From assembly GCA_963693285.1 (NCBI GenBank), contig OY848917.1, positions 11,222,192 through 11,286,191 on the forward strand: a stretch of 64,000 nucleotides of DNA, in the 5' to 3' direction. This document shows, one piece after another, positions 1-9,989 of this stretch. A program made the translations under genes and the position numbers. The notes beneath the pieces were generated by a model. It made no database searches, was not told where the DNA came from, and saw only the letters and a program-made list of their open reading frames with translations. The number at the start of each line of letters is the position of its first letter. Position 1 is the first letter of the stretch. The stretch comes from Xestospongia muta. Lineage: Eukaryota > Porifera > Demospongiae > Haplosclerida > Petrosiidae.

Positions 1-54
1 AGATGGCTAAAATGAAGTAAGGGCGTCTAAGATTATTATTTTCTAGTAAAAAAT

Positions 55-115
55 TGGCGCTACTAGAACTGCTAGTCGAACTGAGCATGCTCAGTTGATC
101 GTCGTGATCGCGCCA
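55..115. other. CpG-containing hairpin with 18-bp perfect palindrome (U1)
   Basis: TGGCGC at 55-60 pairs with GCGCCA near 110-115. Between them lies a perfect palindrome, AACTGAGCATGCTCAGTT, at 79-96. It is locally CpG-containing in an AT-rich setting, directly after the 95-bp array that closes each unit. It could be a promoter element, a relic transposon end or a cruciform. Function unknown. Confidence 0.7.
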
Positions 116-141
116 TGATAGTAACAACAATGTAACTTGCT

Positions 142-270
142 ATGTCTTATCAAGTACACAATGAAGATTGTCTTTCTGAATGTAAGTTTATTAATCACGC
201 ATATATGAAGCCCTGTCTTTGTATTGCAGCATGTCATTATCTTGTTACAATGGGTGGAGTTACTGCCTAG
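142..270 (+). CDS. Possible two-exon 26-aa mini-ORF (U1)
   Basis: ATG at 142 opens an exon to 181, followed by a GTAAGT donor at 182. An acceptor after TTGTATTGCAG at 229 joins in phase to an exon at 230-270 ending in TAG. The product would be 26 residues (starts MSYQVHNEDCLSE). The structure recurs at 16396-16524, 32987-33115 and 55918-56046. U2 differs by a synonymous change, U4 by one Gly-to-Asp change. I recognise no family. It could be the 5' exon of a longer transcript or chance. The minus-strand ORF here (91-282) is judged a shadow. Confidence 0.25.
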   Translation: MSYQVHNEDCLSECKFINHAYMKPCLCIAACHYLVTMGGVTA

Positions 271-936
271 CATTTGGACCAATTGAGGAACTATGCCGGC
301 AAACCATATTGTTTATTAAGTATCCTTCCCAATAAACAATATAAACATTTATGCATAACATTAGTTGAAACAGTAAATATATAAAATCACATCAATACAA
401 CAAAATACTGATTAATTTTAACATAAATAAAATCAAAAGTTATAAATCAGTACCATTGATGTAGACATTTATATTTTACAGTTATCTTCGTAGAATGTGC
501 AGTAGTCAATGACCAAGATCACCACATATTAAGTCTATGAAGTTGACTTTCTTTAACCTATATATATCTTTTAAAAGTATAACGAGAGGATGTCCATTTA
601 AAAATAATTGTTGAGCAGTAATTCCAATAAAGTCACAGGATAAAGGACAAAAATGTCAGACATCACATACCTCCATTATAAGCTGATACTGGTACTATAG
701 ATAATATACTGTGCTTTAATCTGTACAAATAGTTAGTCATGTAAATGGTGTTAATAAAAAATAATTAAGTTATATTTTAACAGCTATTCTCATTTACATT
801 TCATGTAATAAATGAAGGGAATATGACAAAAATCTCTCTCTTAGCAGCCATTTTATTGTGGGCGTGTCAACAGAAGCATTAGCCCCACCTTGCTACTAAT
901 GCTACACCACGTGACTTGCTGCACCAAACATGAACC
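271..936. other. AT-rich stretch without recognisable gene; probable promoter near 3' end
   Basis: Apart from AT-rich sequence I see only a GTGGGCGTG box (near 858-867) and a short inverted repeat, AGCATTAG...CTAATGCT (about 876-904), just upstream of OSCP exon 1. This is a plausible core promoter region. The same stretch is 16525-17204 in U2 and 56047-56724 in U4. In U3 the MULE inserted within it. Confidence 0.35.
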
Positions 937-981
937 ATGGCTGCATGTAGAGCACTTAGCTGGCTCAGAGTTAACCATTTA
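937..981 (+). pseudogene. ATP synthase OSCP subunit, exon 1 (presequence), U1
   Basis: ATG at 937 opens 15 codons reading MAACRALSWLRVNHL, then a GTAAGT donor at 982. It is basic and hydrophobic with no acidic residue, as expected for a mitochondrial targeting presequence, and ends in phase 0. In U2-U4 the next OSCP-like exon (starting APIQVYG) also begins in phase 0, which is why I join them. OSCP (ATP5PO) is the stalk subunit linking F1 to the peripheral stator. In U1 the following OSCP exons are deleted, so this copy cannot encode the protein. The identification rests mainly on exon 2 of the other units. Confidence 0.5.
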
Positions 982-1456
982 GTAAGTATATAAGTCAAAG
1001 AAGTATTGAGATAGCTATGTAACATTCTGTAATTACTTAGATAAGGCTGTAGACATTATGTTGATATAAGGCTGGGTACATTACTTGTATCATATCTAAC
1101 ATAAAATCGGTCTAGGTTGAGCTATGTACAGTATTATACTCAGACCTACAATGTTCCTGTTGTTTGTAGGGCTGAATATGAGACTGTGAAGTCTGACTTC
1201 TGGTCTGGTTATTGGTAGTGTTCTAGTTTGCTCAAATGGGACCAGTTTTATTCTTGGCCCTTAGTTTTAGTTATTTAAATAGGCTTTTGTTCACCGATGT
1301 TGGTAATTATTTCATAATAGCTGTTAATGAGGTTCATAGTGCTTCACTGCCATGCCCCACAAGATCCTGAAGATAAAATCGTAAGTAGATTAGATATAAA
1401 AGAAAACCAAGATAACCTTGGATAGGTTGTGTTGTGGGCCAGCATCTGTGATGCAC
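982..1456. other. OSCP intron 1 remnant (U1)
   Basis: Non-coding sequence after the OSCP exon 1 donor. It contains a short open stretch ending at a GTAAGTAG donor (about 1324-1380, residues near HCHAPQDPEDKI) that recurs in all units, but I recognise no family and give it no gene call. Equivalent stretches are 17250-17724, 40658-41132 and 56770-57243. Confidence 0.4.
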
Positions 1457-1655
1457 GGAAGCCTTAGACGGACATTTCAATTCCTATTTCCAATATCTTC
1501 CATGCACATTTGCATATTAAAAAATTCCAATTAAGGACCCAGTTTATGAGTTTAATTTCTTATTCCTATTTCCATTTTGGCATGTGCGCGTTTTTTAGGC
1601 TTTTCTTTTTACTTAATAAAATGTGGAGCACGAGTACCACAAGCCATCTCTTATG
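1457..1655. mobile_element. Foldback MITE, left half only (U1)
   Basis: Matches the left half of the MITE that is complete in U2-U4 (starts ggaagccttagacggacatt). The right arm is missing because of the U1 deletion. Confidence 0.6.
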
Positions 1656-1658
1656 ATG

Positions 1659-1867
1659 GATCAACATCGTACGAATACCCTGGTTTTCGTACAATTGAAC
1701 TAGTTTTCGGACATCTATCTGGGAAATAGCTGGGAAATGGAGACAAGCAATGAAACGTGAGATTCTAGCTCATCAATGATTCCTCTTTCAAACCTCCAAG
1801 CCGGAGCCTTGCTCTTCTTGTATGACCGCGTGTGAGAGTGCAGTGGGTCACGTGACCAGTATTCGGA
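1659..1867. repeat. Inner TIR, left arm (U1)
   Basis: The reverse complement of 5298-5507 with few mismatches, about 209 bp. It is GC-richer than its surroundings. The innermost end reads gaccagtattcgga. Confidence 0.85.
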
Positions 1868-2034
1868 TGCACGTGGAAGATAGAAACTCATCCGTATATA
1901 GTCTGTAGCCTGTTGAGTGGTTGATTGGCTTTTCTTTACTTACAGATCCAGATGTATTCTCACCCACCCATTTCAAGAACAGTCGTGAAAGCCGCGGATA
2001 GATCTACTTCGAGTAAGGAACCTCATCCTGCTCT

Positions 2035-3096
2035 TTGCCACAGCGTGGTACTACATACAGGAGATGGAACAGCGAGAGTATGGAAAAAGCAGTTAAGGAA
2101 GTCGAGTTGGGAATGCCAATCAGACAAGCTTGTGAAATCTTCTCAGTCCCAAAATCTTCACTCCATGATAGAGTGAGTGACAAAGTTGTTTATAAGGCAA
2201 GGTCAGGTCCAACACCTTATTTATACTATCAACATGGGCGCTCAAAATCAAGTTATCATTTTCACCCTCCCACCTCATACAGTGCATGTGATGCAGCCGC
2301 TGGACAGAGGATGCTTTGCACCATTGAAAGTATCATGGAGACAGATTTGTCACCAATTTATTGCTAAAAACCCTGGGAAGACAGTATCTCAGTACGATTT
2401 TGTCAACTTTTCTCTCAGGCTTGGTCGAAAGCTTTTTCAATAGAAAACATCATATCAAGCTTTAGAGTCACTGGAGTGCACCCACTTGATCGGTCACTTA
2501 CTAAAGCACATGTGTTGGAGCCAAATGAGAATGAAGATTTCCCTCTATTCAAACCCAAATCTTTTACTCAAAAAACAGGCCTAGGTTATATTTCGTTATA
2601 TAGCCTTGCTCTTGGACGTTTAAAGTCCCATTGTCAAGCTGTATATAGTACTCCACATTGGTCAATGTATGATGATGAACTCCTCAGCAATAAAACGTTT
2701 CTTAGTTCAGATAGGTCTATGGTCTTGGAAAGGTCGTTGTCTGATCCAGACTTGCACGAGAGATCTTTTCGAGAAGGTTCAATAGCAACTCAATCTGCAT
2801 CAATTGTTAGCAATGTTTTAGTTCCTACATTTTTACCCCCAAGTAAAGTTACTAAAAAATCTGCAGGAAAAGTTCTTACCAACTGTCATCATCTTCAATT
2901 TCTGTGGGAACGACAGAGACAGAAAGCAGTGGAACTTTACAAAAGGATGAGCGGAAAAGAGTTAGAGAGGATAAAGCAAAAGCCAAAAGAGAACAGTCCC
3001 AAACAAAGAGAAGTAGAAGGAATAAGAAGAAAGATGTGTCAAGTAAAAATTACTGAACCTTTATTGTTTAGTTGTAATAGAGTTCTCCGAGTCTGA
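2035..3096 (+). pseudogene. Pogo-like transposase, core-deleted and frameshifted (U1)
   Basis: The first reading frame has a pipsqueak/Jerky-type helix-turn-helix (AVKEVELGMPIRQACEIF then SVPKSSLHDRV), which binds TIR DNA in this family. The frame then changes at about 2190 to the end of a DDE_1 domain, with motifs FTLPPHTVHVMQPLDRGCF and FRVTGVHPLDRS. The residues that should lie between, including the first two catalytic aspartates, are absent; only the third (in QPLDRG) remains. A one-base deletion at about 2395, shared with U4, shifts the frame again until 2476. The C-terminus is lysine/arginine-rich. Pogo transposases are about 500 residues; this copy keeps perhaps 350 in pieces. Not functional. 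Confidence 0.85.
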
Positions 3097-3700
3097 GGCT
3101 GATGATTAAGAAATGGAACTTCCAAGACAAACCAGGAATAAGAAGAAAAGTGTGTCAAATTAAAATTAGTGTACCTTTATTGTTTAGTTGTAGTAGAGTT
3201 CTCTAAGTCTGAGGCTGATGATTTAGAAATGGCACTTCCAAGACAAACCAGGAATAGGAAGAAAGGTGTGTCAAATTAAAATTACTGTACCTTTATTGTT
3301 TAGTTGTAGTAGAGTTCTCCAAGTCTGAGGCTGATGATTTAGAAATGGCACTTCCAAGACAAACCAGGAATAGGAAGAAAGGTGTGTCAAATTAAAATTA
3401 CTGTACCTTTATTGTTTAGTTGTACTAGGGTTCTCCGAGTCTGAGGTTGATGATTTAGAAATGGCACTTCCAAGACAAACGAGGAATAAGAAGAAAGGTG
3501 TGTTATATTAAAATTACTGTAGCTTTATTGTTTAGTTGTAGTAGGGTTCTCCGAGTCTGAGGCTGATGATTTAGAAATGGCACTTCCAAGACAGGCAAAG
3601 AAAGGTGTGTCATATTGAAATTACTGTACCTTTATTACCATACATGTAATTGTAGAGCTCTCCAAGTCTGAGCCTGTTGATGTTGAAGTTTGAGACTTGT
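3081..3700 (+). repeat. 116-bp tandem exon/intron array, 5 copies (U1)
   Basis: Copies start at about 3081, 3197, 3313, 3429 and 3545, with a decayed last copy near 3655. Each contains a 69-nt open segment (exactly 23 codons, reading near KSEADDLEMALPRQTRNKKK) followed by a GTGTGT donor-like site and about 47 nt ending in TTTAG/GTAG. The peptide resembles the acidic-then-basic transposase tail directly upstream. It probably arose by duplication of the terminal transposase exon with its intron. Confidence 0.75.
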
Positions 3701-3742
3701 CAAACTGGAAAAAATATGAAAAATATTTCAAACTCAGACTTG

Positions 3743-4071
3743 GGGCAAGTATATACTTCAAGTGCTTAAAGCACAATTTCAAGAATCCACATAACTGTTT
3801 TAAGCACAAGCAGTAGCACTTTGGTTAAGCCAATTCATTAATAATCATCTTGTTACATCAAAATGAATATTTATGAAACGTATTATCACTAACCTGGCAC
3901 CTTTGGCCCTAAACACTTACTAAAACACTCTCTACATGTACATCCCTTTGTTGTTATAATATAATGCTTTAATATAAAGTAGCACAAGTGCTTATACTTA
4001 AGAAATGCTTCAAAGCACCTGAAAACATTTGCTTAAAGTGCTTTCAAGCACAAGTACTCAAGTGCTTGCCC
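3743..4071. mobile_element. 329-bp foldback MITE rich in GTGCTT/AAGCAC (U1)
   Basis: The ends are inverted (gggcaag... at the left, ...cttgccc at the right), and the interior has repeated short inverted motifs AAGTGCTT/AAGCACTT that can fold back. It lies just upstream of the acceptor of the protease exon, so it is a MITE nested in the transposon's intron. Copies: about 22503-22832, 45466-45793 and 62684-63014. Confidence 0.55.
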
Positions 4072-4116
4072 TATGTCTGCTACATGTACATGTGTATTAT
4101 GTCATTTTTGTCACAG

Positions 4117-5214
4117 GTAAAGCAGATTCCTGGTGGATAAAAGATCTGAATCTTTATATAGCAGACAAGAATCATCTTGAAAGTGGTTCTGAAGTTTCCG
4201 ACAATGTGATCAATGCTACCCACACTCTTTTAAGTCAACAATTTCCACACATACATGGTTTTCAGAATACATTGTTGGGTTATTGTCTCAAGTTTAAAGT
4301 TGTTCCTAGGATACCCTCTATTCAGACACAGGTACAGTGATGTGTATTAATAGGTTAAGCAGCAAGGTTAATAATACCTTATCAGAACAAAATTTCCACA
4401 GCAAAAAATTATGTCTGGTAATAACCCTTATTGATTGTAGTAATACAAAGAGACTGCTATTAATTGACCTTGTCAAGTTGTTACATACTTACTGTAAGGA
4501 TAGAAATTTTCGAGGGGTTTTAAATTTTGTTGTTTTCGTGGGTGATTTATAATCCACGAAAATATTGACCCAGCGTTTGTGCATGTGCCTACATGTAGGT
4601 GCAATGAAAATTAAATACCCTGATATTTAATGAAATAAAGAATTATTCTTTAAGTAAATTCCTTATCATAGGATCTAATCACTGGATCTGTACATGTTCC
4701 CAAAGACCTGGAGTTGTCCAGATTATGGACAGTTTGACATTATTCTATACACTTAACAAGCCTACTCTTCTTCAAGTTTCACAAATATAACTCCTATTCC
4801 TCAGAATCTTCTCTGAAAATACGGACAATGTCTGTACAACAGCAGGAAGGGAGCCGGGACTGTTGCCTCTTTTCTATTGCTATGGCAATGGAAGTGTGTT
4901 GTGGAAACAATCCTGAATGTGCCAGTTTTCATCAAGAAGTAATATGTGATCATCTAATTGATTGTTTTGAAAGAGGAGAGTTGTCTCTGTTCCCAAAGAA
5001 ATTGTACAACCAGCTGGAATGTATACCTCGACCTTCGAGACATCATCACATCATTGACCTATATTGTTACTGTAAAATGCCTGAAGACTACGAGTTGATG
5101 ATCTATTGTGATGTGTGTGGGCAGTGGTTTCACTGTTCCTGTGTTCACATTGGTCTAAGTAACATTCCTGATGTTTGGGAGTGTAAATCATGTTGCAAGA
5201 TCACCATGAAATAG
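4117..5214 (+). pseudogene. Ulp1-like cysteine protease with C-terminal PHD finger (U1)
   Basis: Exon 1 is 4117-4331 (acceptor CACAG, donor GTACAG) and carries WWIKD and the substrate-side segment ending SIQTQ. Exon 2 begins at 4672 after TTATCATAG. In a frame open in U2 it holds the protease His (NHWI), Asp (MDSL), Gln (QQQEG) and Cys (SRDCCLFSIAMA), followed by a C4HC3 PHD finger at about 5062-5200 (YCYC, YCDVC, FH, CSC, ECKSC), stop at 5212-5214. The family removes SUMO/ubiquitin-like modifiers; the PHD reads histone tails. An extra base near 4787 breaks the frame (TAA). The usual Gly after the catalytic Cys is Cys here. Decayed passenger gene of the Pogo-like element. Confidence 0.75.
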
Positions 5215-5297
5215 AATGATTTTGTTTTAATAGTTAATGACAAGTTGGAAAATTTATAAGATAACTCATTATGTACCACCCTTCATAATGATTTACG

Positions 5298-5587
5298 TCC
5301 GAATACTGGTCACGTAACCTACCTGCACTCTCACACGCGGTCATACAAGAAGTGCAGGGCTCTGGCTTGGAGGTTTGAAAGAGGAATCATTGATGAACTA
5401 GAATCTCACGTTTCATTGCTTGTCTCCAATTCCCAGCTATTTCCCAGATAGATGTCCGAAAACTGGTTCAACTGTACAAAAACCGCGGTATTCGTACAAT
5501 GTTGATCTTCGAGCTGCAGCACTCGTATACTGTATTTTTGCAGCTAATATTTTGTACACAAGTAGAATCAGCTTGATAGCGATCACC
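5298..5587. repeat. Inner TIR, right arm (U1)
   Basis: The inverted copy of 1659-1867, extending outward to agaatcagcttgatagcgatc, which is paired in U2-U4 with the longer left arm. Confidence 0.85.
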
Positions 5588-5593
5588 ATTTAG

Positions 5594-5838
5594 TAATAAA
5601 AAAAAGTTATGTTGCCCAAACGATCCTTCATGACTCACATCCACTGAGGCTTCCACTTAGGCTCCAGGATTCCCTGCTATTGGTAGCTAGGACCGCCACC
5701 GTGGCTTGGTAATCATAGTCCGAAGACGAGGTAATCCTGGCTGGAACTTCGCCCTAACTTCAAACCAGCCGTACTGGGTTTCGAGCTTCGGGAAAATCAT
5801 CGTCATTACTAAACCGGGACCACAATGCTCCAGACCTC
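5594..5838. repeat. Outer TIR, right arm (U1)
   Basis: An inverted match to the left outer arm present in U2-U4 (18195-18430), ending in ...ctccagacctc. GC-rich relative to flanks. In U1 the left partner is lost with the 2.4 kb deletion. Confidence 0.8.
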
Positions 5839-6110
5839 GTAAATTACCAAAATTATTGTAATTAGATTCTACCCTAAAATTGAATAAACCTTATATTAAT
5901 AGCATTACCAGACATACACAGGTATGCATATAAGACAACTTTTTGCAAAACACCAAATCATTATTAGTACTTAAATGGCATATGGTCATTCGATTTTGAT
6001 TTTCCAACAAACAAATGACATCCATTGTGATTTTGTGACTAGTATGTACAATATTTATCATTTATATTATAGGCTCCTATTCAAGCTAAGTTAGAAAGTT
6101 CAAGATAAAC
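5839..6110 (+). pseudogene. Second copy of OSCP intron 1 end plus broken exon 2 start (U1)
   Basis: Sequence from aaattaccaaaattattg to the acceptor TTATAG at 6072 repeats, in direct orientation, the intron end in front of the OSCP exon 2 of U2-U4. The exon starts GCTCCTATTCAAG (APIQ) but diverges after four codons and hits a stop. So the host gene segment exists on both sides of the transposon. Confidence 0.5.
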
Positions 6111-6181
6111 ATCTGTTATGCCTGAAATAAGCTACAGTGAGTGAAGAAAACTATCAATAGTGTCATCAGATCTTATAAAAA

Positions 6182-6792
6182 TTGTGTTTCTGTGAATTGA
6201 ATAAACAAAATTGTTCTATTAACAACATCAATATAACTGCAATACCTGAGATTGATATAAATATATCACTAGCTACTATTGGTGCAAAGAACGGCTTAAC
6301 AGAGGGCGTGATTACATTCATATTTTCAGATAGCTCAAGTGGGCAAATTAGACTGAATACATAGTGTATCAATATTACCTTTATGACAAATCTTTCATTA
6401 ATCACAGCACAGGTATATGCCACACTTCAAAGTTCAATTAAACCTTTATCTGATCTTTTAGCTAAAGTCATTGACATTACAATTGAGTCCTATCCACATG
6501 GGTTTCTGTTGGGAAAGGATACTTGTGTTTGCAAGCCTGAATTAAATTTATCTTCAATAACTTGTGATATTAAACACTCATAAATATAACAAGACATGGT
6601 AATATGTGGATTGGTTACAAAAATGACTCAGTTTGTCTTATTGTCCGTCAAAACTGCCCCTTTAACTATTATAATGATGGAAATATGTTACCTTTCCCGA
6701 TCCACAGTGACTTCACAAAAGGTCTGGCATACTATTTCATCATTTCCCTTAAGTTTAAAATTATACCATATATTGACTATTGTTTAATATAG
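6182..6792 (+). pseudogene. Cysteine-rich cell-surface protein relic (U1)
   Basis: Three consecutive open stretches in different frames (6182-6364, 6383-6583, 6604-6792) read NINITAIPEIDINISLATI, then YPHGFLLGKDTCVCKPELNL, then GNMWIGYKNDSVCLIVRQ and NCPFNYYNDG. The spacing of PxGF, CxC, WIGY and CPFxYY resembles a large family of uncharacterised cysteine-rich membrane proteins I know from sponges and cnidarians; the family call is from memory. A frame change near 6584-6600 and missing ends make it a pseudogene. U3 has the same broken structure; U2 has lost most of it. Confidence 0.4.
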
Positions 6793-9689
6793 CTAGTATG
6801 AAAGAAGATTAAATGAATATGCTACTCTTTCTCAATAAAAGTATAAACTAAAAATTCAACAATTAATAAACTTATTAATGTAAAGTATTAAATCACTATT
6901 ATTGAAACAAATATTTTGATCATGTTAGCATTTCTAACAACATAGCCAAATCTTATGTTTAAATGACACAATAAGTTATCTTATTGTTCTTGAGAAAAAA
7001 AATTGTAGCAAAAATCTGCTGTAACTTTGATTTAAAAGCAATTTATTACACAGGTAGTGCTGTTTGTAAACTCTCTAAACAAAAACTATTTCCTTACAAA
7101 AATAATAAAATCAACTAACTGCAACTTTTAAACTCCTATACTGGCACTGGTGTTTGAACTTTGTGGGTGCATGTGCAATATGTATTGTAAGACTATCTAA
7201 ATCCATGCATGCATACAACTACTCCATTTTTCATGCTACTTTTGAAGATTAAATAAATAGGCTTAAAAAAAATAACACACATTCTCACATCATATATGAA
7301 AACGTAGGAAAGCCTAAGTTATGAACCACATATAATTAACACATGGACATTCTTGTGATTAATAGAAAGGATACCAAATTCTATTATACAATATATGAAT
7401 ATTGTAGAAACATAGAAAGGATTAACAAAATGCATTTTACATAATTCACCAGAAGACTACAGCACATTCAAGTGATTAATTCCTCCTTCACACTTGAAGA
7501 CTAACATTATGAATACTTATTGAAGGTTGTGAAAAGGAATTTGCTGAATGCTGCATTGTAATTATCATGATGAAGAGACAAAAGCCATATAAAATAATGA
7601 GGTTCTATAATGGTCAAATAAATTTAACATAGTAAGTTGAAACGTGCTAGTTGGATTGTCCAATGAAGTAGAAGACACATTTTCTTTGGCCATTTTCTCA
7701 TACAGCTATGGTAAAACACTCCAGCATGGTTTATTGGTCAGGCTACTGAAAGTCAGCCTAGAAAACTGTAAGAAAGCAAATGGTAACAAACATCTATGAT
7801 ATTGAACAGACTTTGTCCTTGCCAATATATATCTCTTTTATACAACGTTTTGATGATGGTAAAGTTAATGGAAAAAACATAGTAACTGAAAAAACTGGTA
7901 TAATTTAATAATAGATAACAAAGACCTATATACATACATGTAGTTGTGAATTTTTTGAAAGTGACTACTTCTGTGCAAAATGTTTCATATAATTTCAGAG
8001 TGTTCATACCATGCAAGCTATTTCTGTTGGATTTGGGTGAAGTAAATCTCCACATTGTTACGTCTTACATGACAAGTAACATATCTTCTTCAATTGTTTT
8101 AGAATCTTTATTATCGGTACTAGACAGACTCCTTTTCTTTATGGTATGGCTTTTGTCTACATTAATGAACAATAAATGTAATGAACTAACTATATTGTAA
8201 TGACAAGGTTTAAATCTCTATGAGTGCCTGAAAAAGGTTCTGAAATAAAATATTAGACTCTGTCTACAAATTTTATTCACTAAAGCATAAGAGGAACTTA
8301 TACAACCTTGCAAATGAGGGAGGGGATACAAGTCCAACTTGAAAGCTCCACAGCAGCTCTGGTATATGGAGGTTTTAAGTATTTGACAATTATGAATCCA
8401 ATTAACTACCCAGATATAATTATTTAGTCAAAAATAATTTTGTACACCAGCCAGGATAATCATAACATTACTACACTATAGTCTACTGCAAGTAAATTTA
8501 ATATAAAATATTAGTGTGTATTGTAGACTATAACTTGTCCTCATAATCTGGTACATGTACTCCTAATTTAAATTTACCTTTAAAAAAAGTTGTTGACGTA
8601 AACTGCTTGTATAAGCATTAACTAGAGGTCTCAAGGCAATGTGCTGATTTAGCAACAACAAGCCAGATATCATGACTGCTTCTTATCAATTATATGAGCA
8701 CAGTGCTCTAAATAAACAGCGATTTGTTTGACGAAATCAGAGGACCTGGACATAGATGTGTATCACAAACAGCACTGATAAGTTTGTTACCTTCAGAAAC
8801 CTTATTGTACATTGTACCACACACATCTTGAGCAGTTACTTCATATAAAAGAATCTGTTAGTGTGATGATCTCAATAGGAATAACAAGTGTTAACCCTCA
8901 TACATCTAGGGATAACTTGTGCTCTTTAAAAATTTCACTAATCCTTACAAAGAAAGAACGTATTAAATGTATTATGAAAGAATGTATCATTATATTATTA
9001 TTACTAATCTAATATACAAGGAAAAAGTTATTGTACCTTTTATGAAAACTTGCTGATGTAGTCAAAATTTACTGCACTACTGTCATAACTCATGACCACC
9101 AGCTTTGAGACATAACCTCATTTGGTAAAATGTTATAGAAAATACAAGTATTATATTACATTTATATATGCTCCATTTAGGTAGAATTTGACATTTGACT
9201 CAATACATTTTTATCTAAAAAAAGATATGTTAGTGAGAAATGGTTTTAATTATTTAATATACTTTGAAACAGTGTTTAAAATATCCAAAGCTCAGGCAAT
9301 ATCAAAAAATTTGTCTTTCAGTAAGGTTTGTCTCATAAATACATAACATTTGGACATGCATTCTGTAATTATAACAGAAGCTATACAAACTATTTAAAAA
9401 AGGACAAAAAAGCAAACCAATTAAGAGTTTTTAGTGTAATTGTAAAATCACTAAAGTTATGAGACTGACCACATATGTTATGTTATTGATGCAACCTTTT
9501 GCTAGAACACTTTCAAACTCTAGAATCTACTAATAATGTGCTACTATATCTATACAGTTCAAAAAAGAATGAGCCGAGGATCAACAGTACTCTTAGTACA
9601 TCATAGTTAGCACACCTATGATGTTCCAGACGACACCACGTGGAGGTGGTACTGTATTGCCGTCCCCCCACCCTACCACCTCTCATTCT
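6793..9689. other. 2.9 kb without recognisable gene (U1)
   Basis: AT-rich. Opposed open stretches at 7753-8055 (minus) and 7946-8200 (plus) resemble no family I know and overlap each other. Ends with a GC-richer patch (about 9610-9680) containing CACGTGG and a run of C. The equivalents are about 24900-27730 in U2 and 48440-51430 in U3, and are highly similar. Confidence 0.5.
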
Positions 9690-9850
9690 TTTTTTAAATG
9701 GCCTAATATGCTCAAAATATACTTTTAATGGCCTAATATGCTCAAAATATATTTTTAATGGCCTAATATGCTCAAAATATATTTTTAATGGCCTAATATG
9801 CTCAAAATATATTTTTAATGGCCTAATATGCTTAAATATTTCAATGACCT
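9690..9850. repeat. 30-bp minisatellite, about 5 copies (U1)
   Basis: Period 30, core taatggcctaatatgctca. Because 30 is divisible by three it gives an open frame repeating FNGLICSKYI, which I do not regard as a protein. Confidence 0.9.
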
Positions 9851-9989
9851 ATCATGCTCAAAATAAAAATCATACAAATACAAATAAAACTGACCTTACC
9901 ATACCCTCATAAAGGACAATTTTATGAAGACACACAAAATGAATTCTGTAATATTGTAGTACACAGAAATAAATATAATTTTGTTTGAC

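Larger units (their letters stand above)
1659..5838 (+). mobile_element. Pogo/Tigger/Jerky-like DNA transposon, degenerate copy (U1)
   Basis: An element bounded by inverted repeats: left arm 1659-1867, right arm 5298-5587, and a further outward right arm 5594-5838 whose left partner is deleted in this unit. Plus-strand cargo in order: psq-type HTH, C-terminal part of a DDE transposase, tail exon array, a foldback MITE inside an intron, Ulp1-like protease, PHD finger. It is non-autonomous because the transposase core is missing and frames are broken. The equivalent elements are 18195-24336, 41601-47566 and 57711 onward. Confidence 0.75.

Noticed and set aside
91..282. Minus-strand 63-codon ORF present in all units (also at 16345, 32936 and 55867)
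   Set aside because: It lies opposite the better-supported plus-strand splice signals, shows no family, and keeps its frame only because the units are nearly identical.
1324..1410. Short ORF ending HCHAPQDPEDKI before a GTAAGTAG donor
   Set aside because: It recurs in all units but has no matching acceptor upstream that I could phase and no recognised family; left as intron sequence.
7753..8200. Opposed overlapping ORFs on both strands (also near 25863 and 49489)
   Set aside because: Low-complexity, no recognisable motif, and the minus frame is disrupted by an 80-bp deletion in U2.
9640..9912. Frame with FNGLICSKYI repeats (also 27654-27947 and 51355-51678)
   Set aside because: By-product of the 30-bp repeat.
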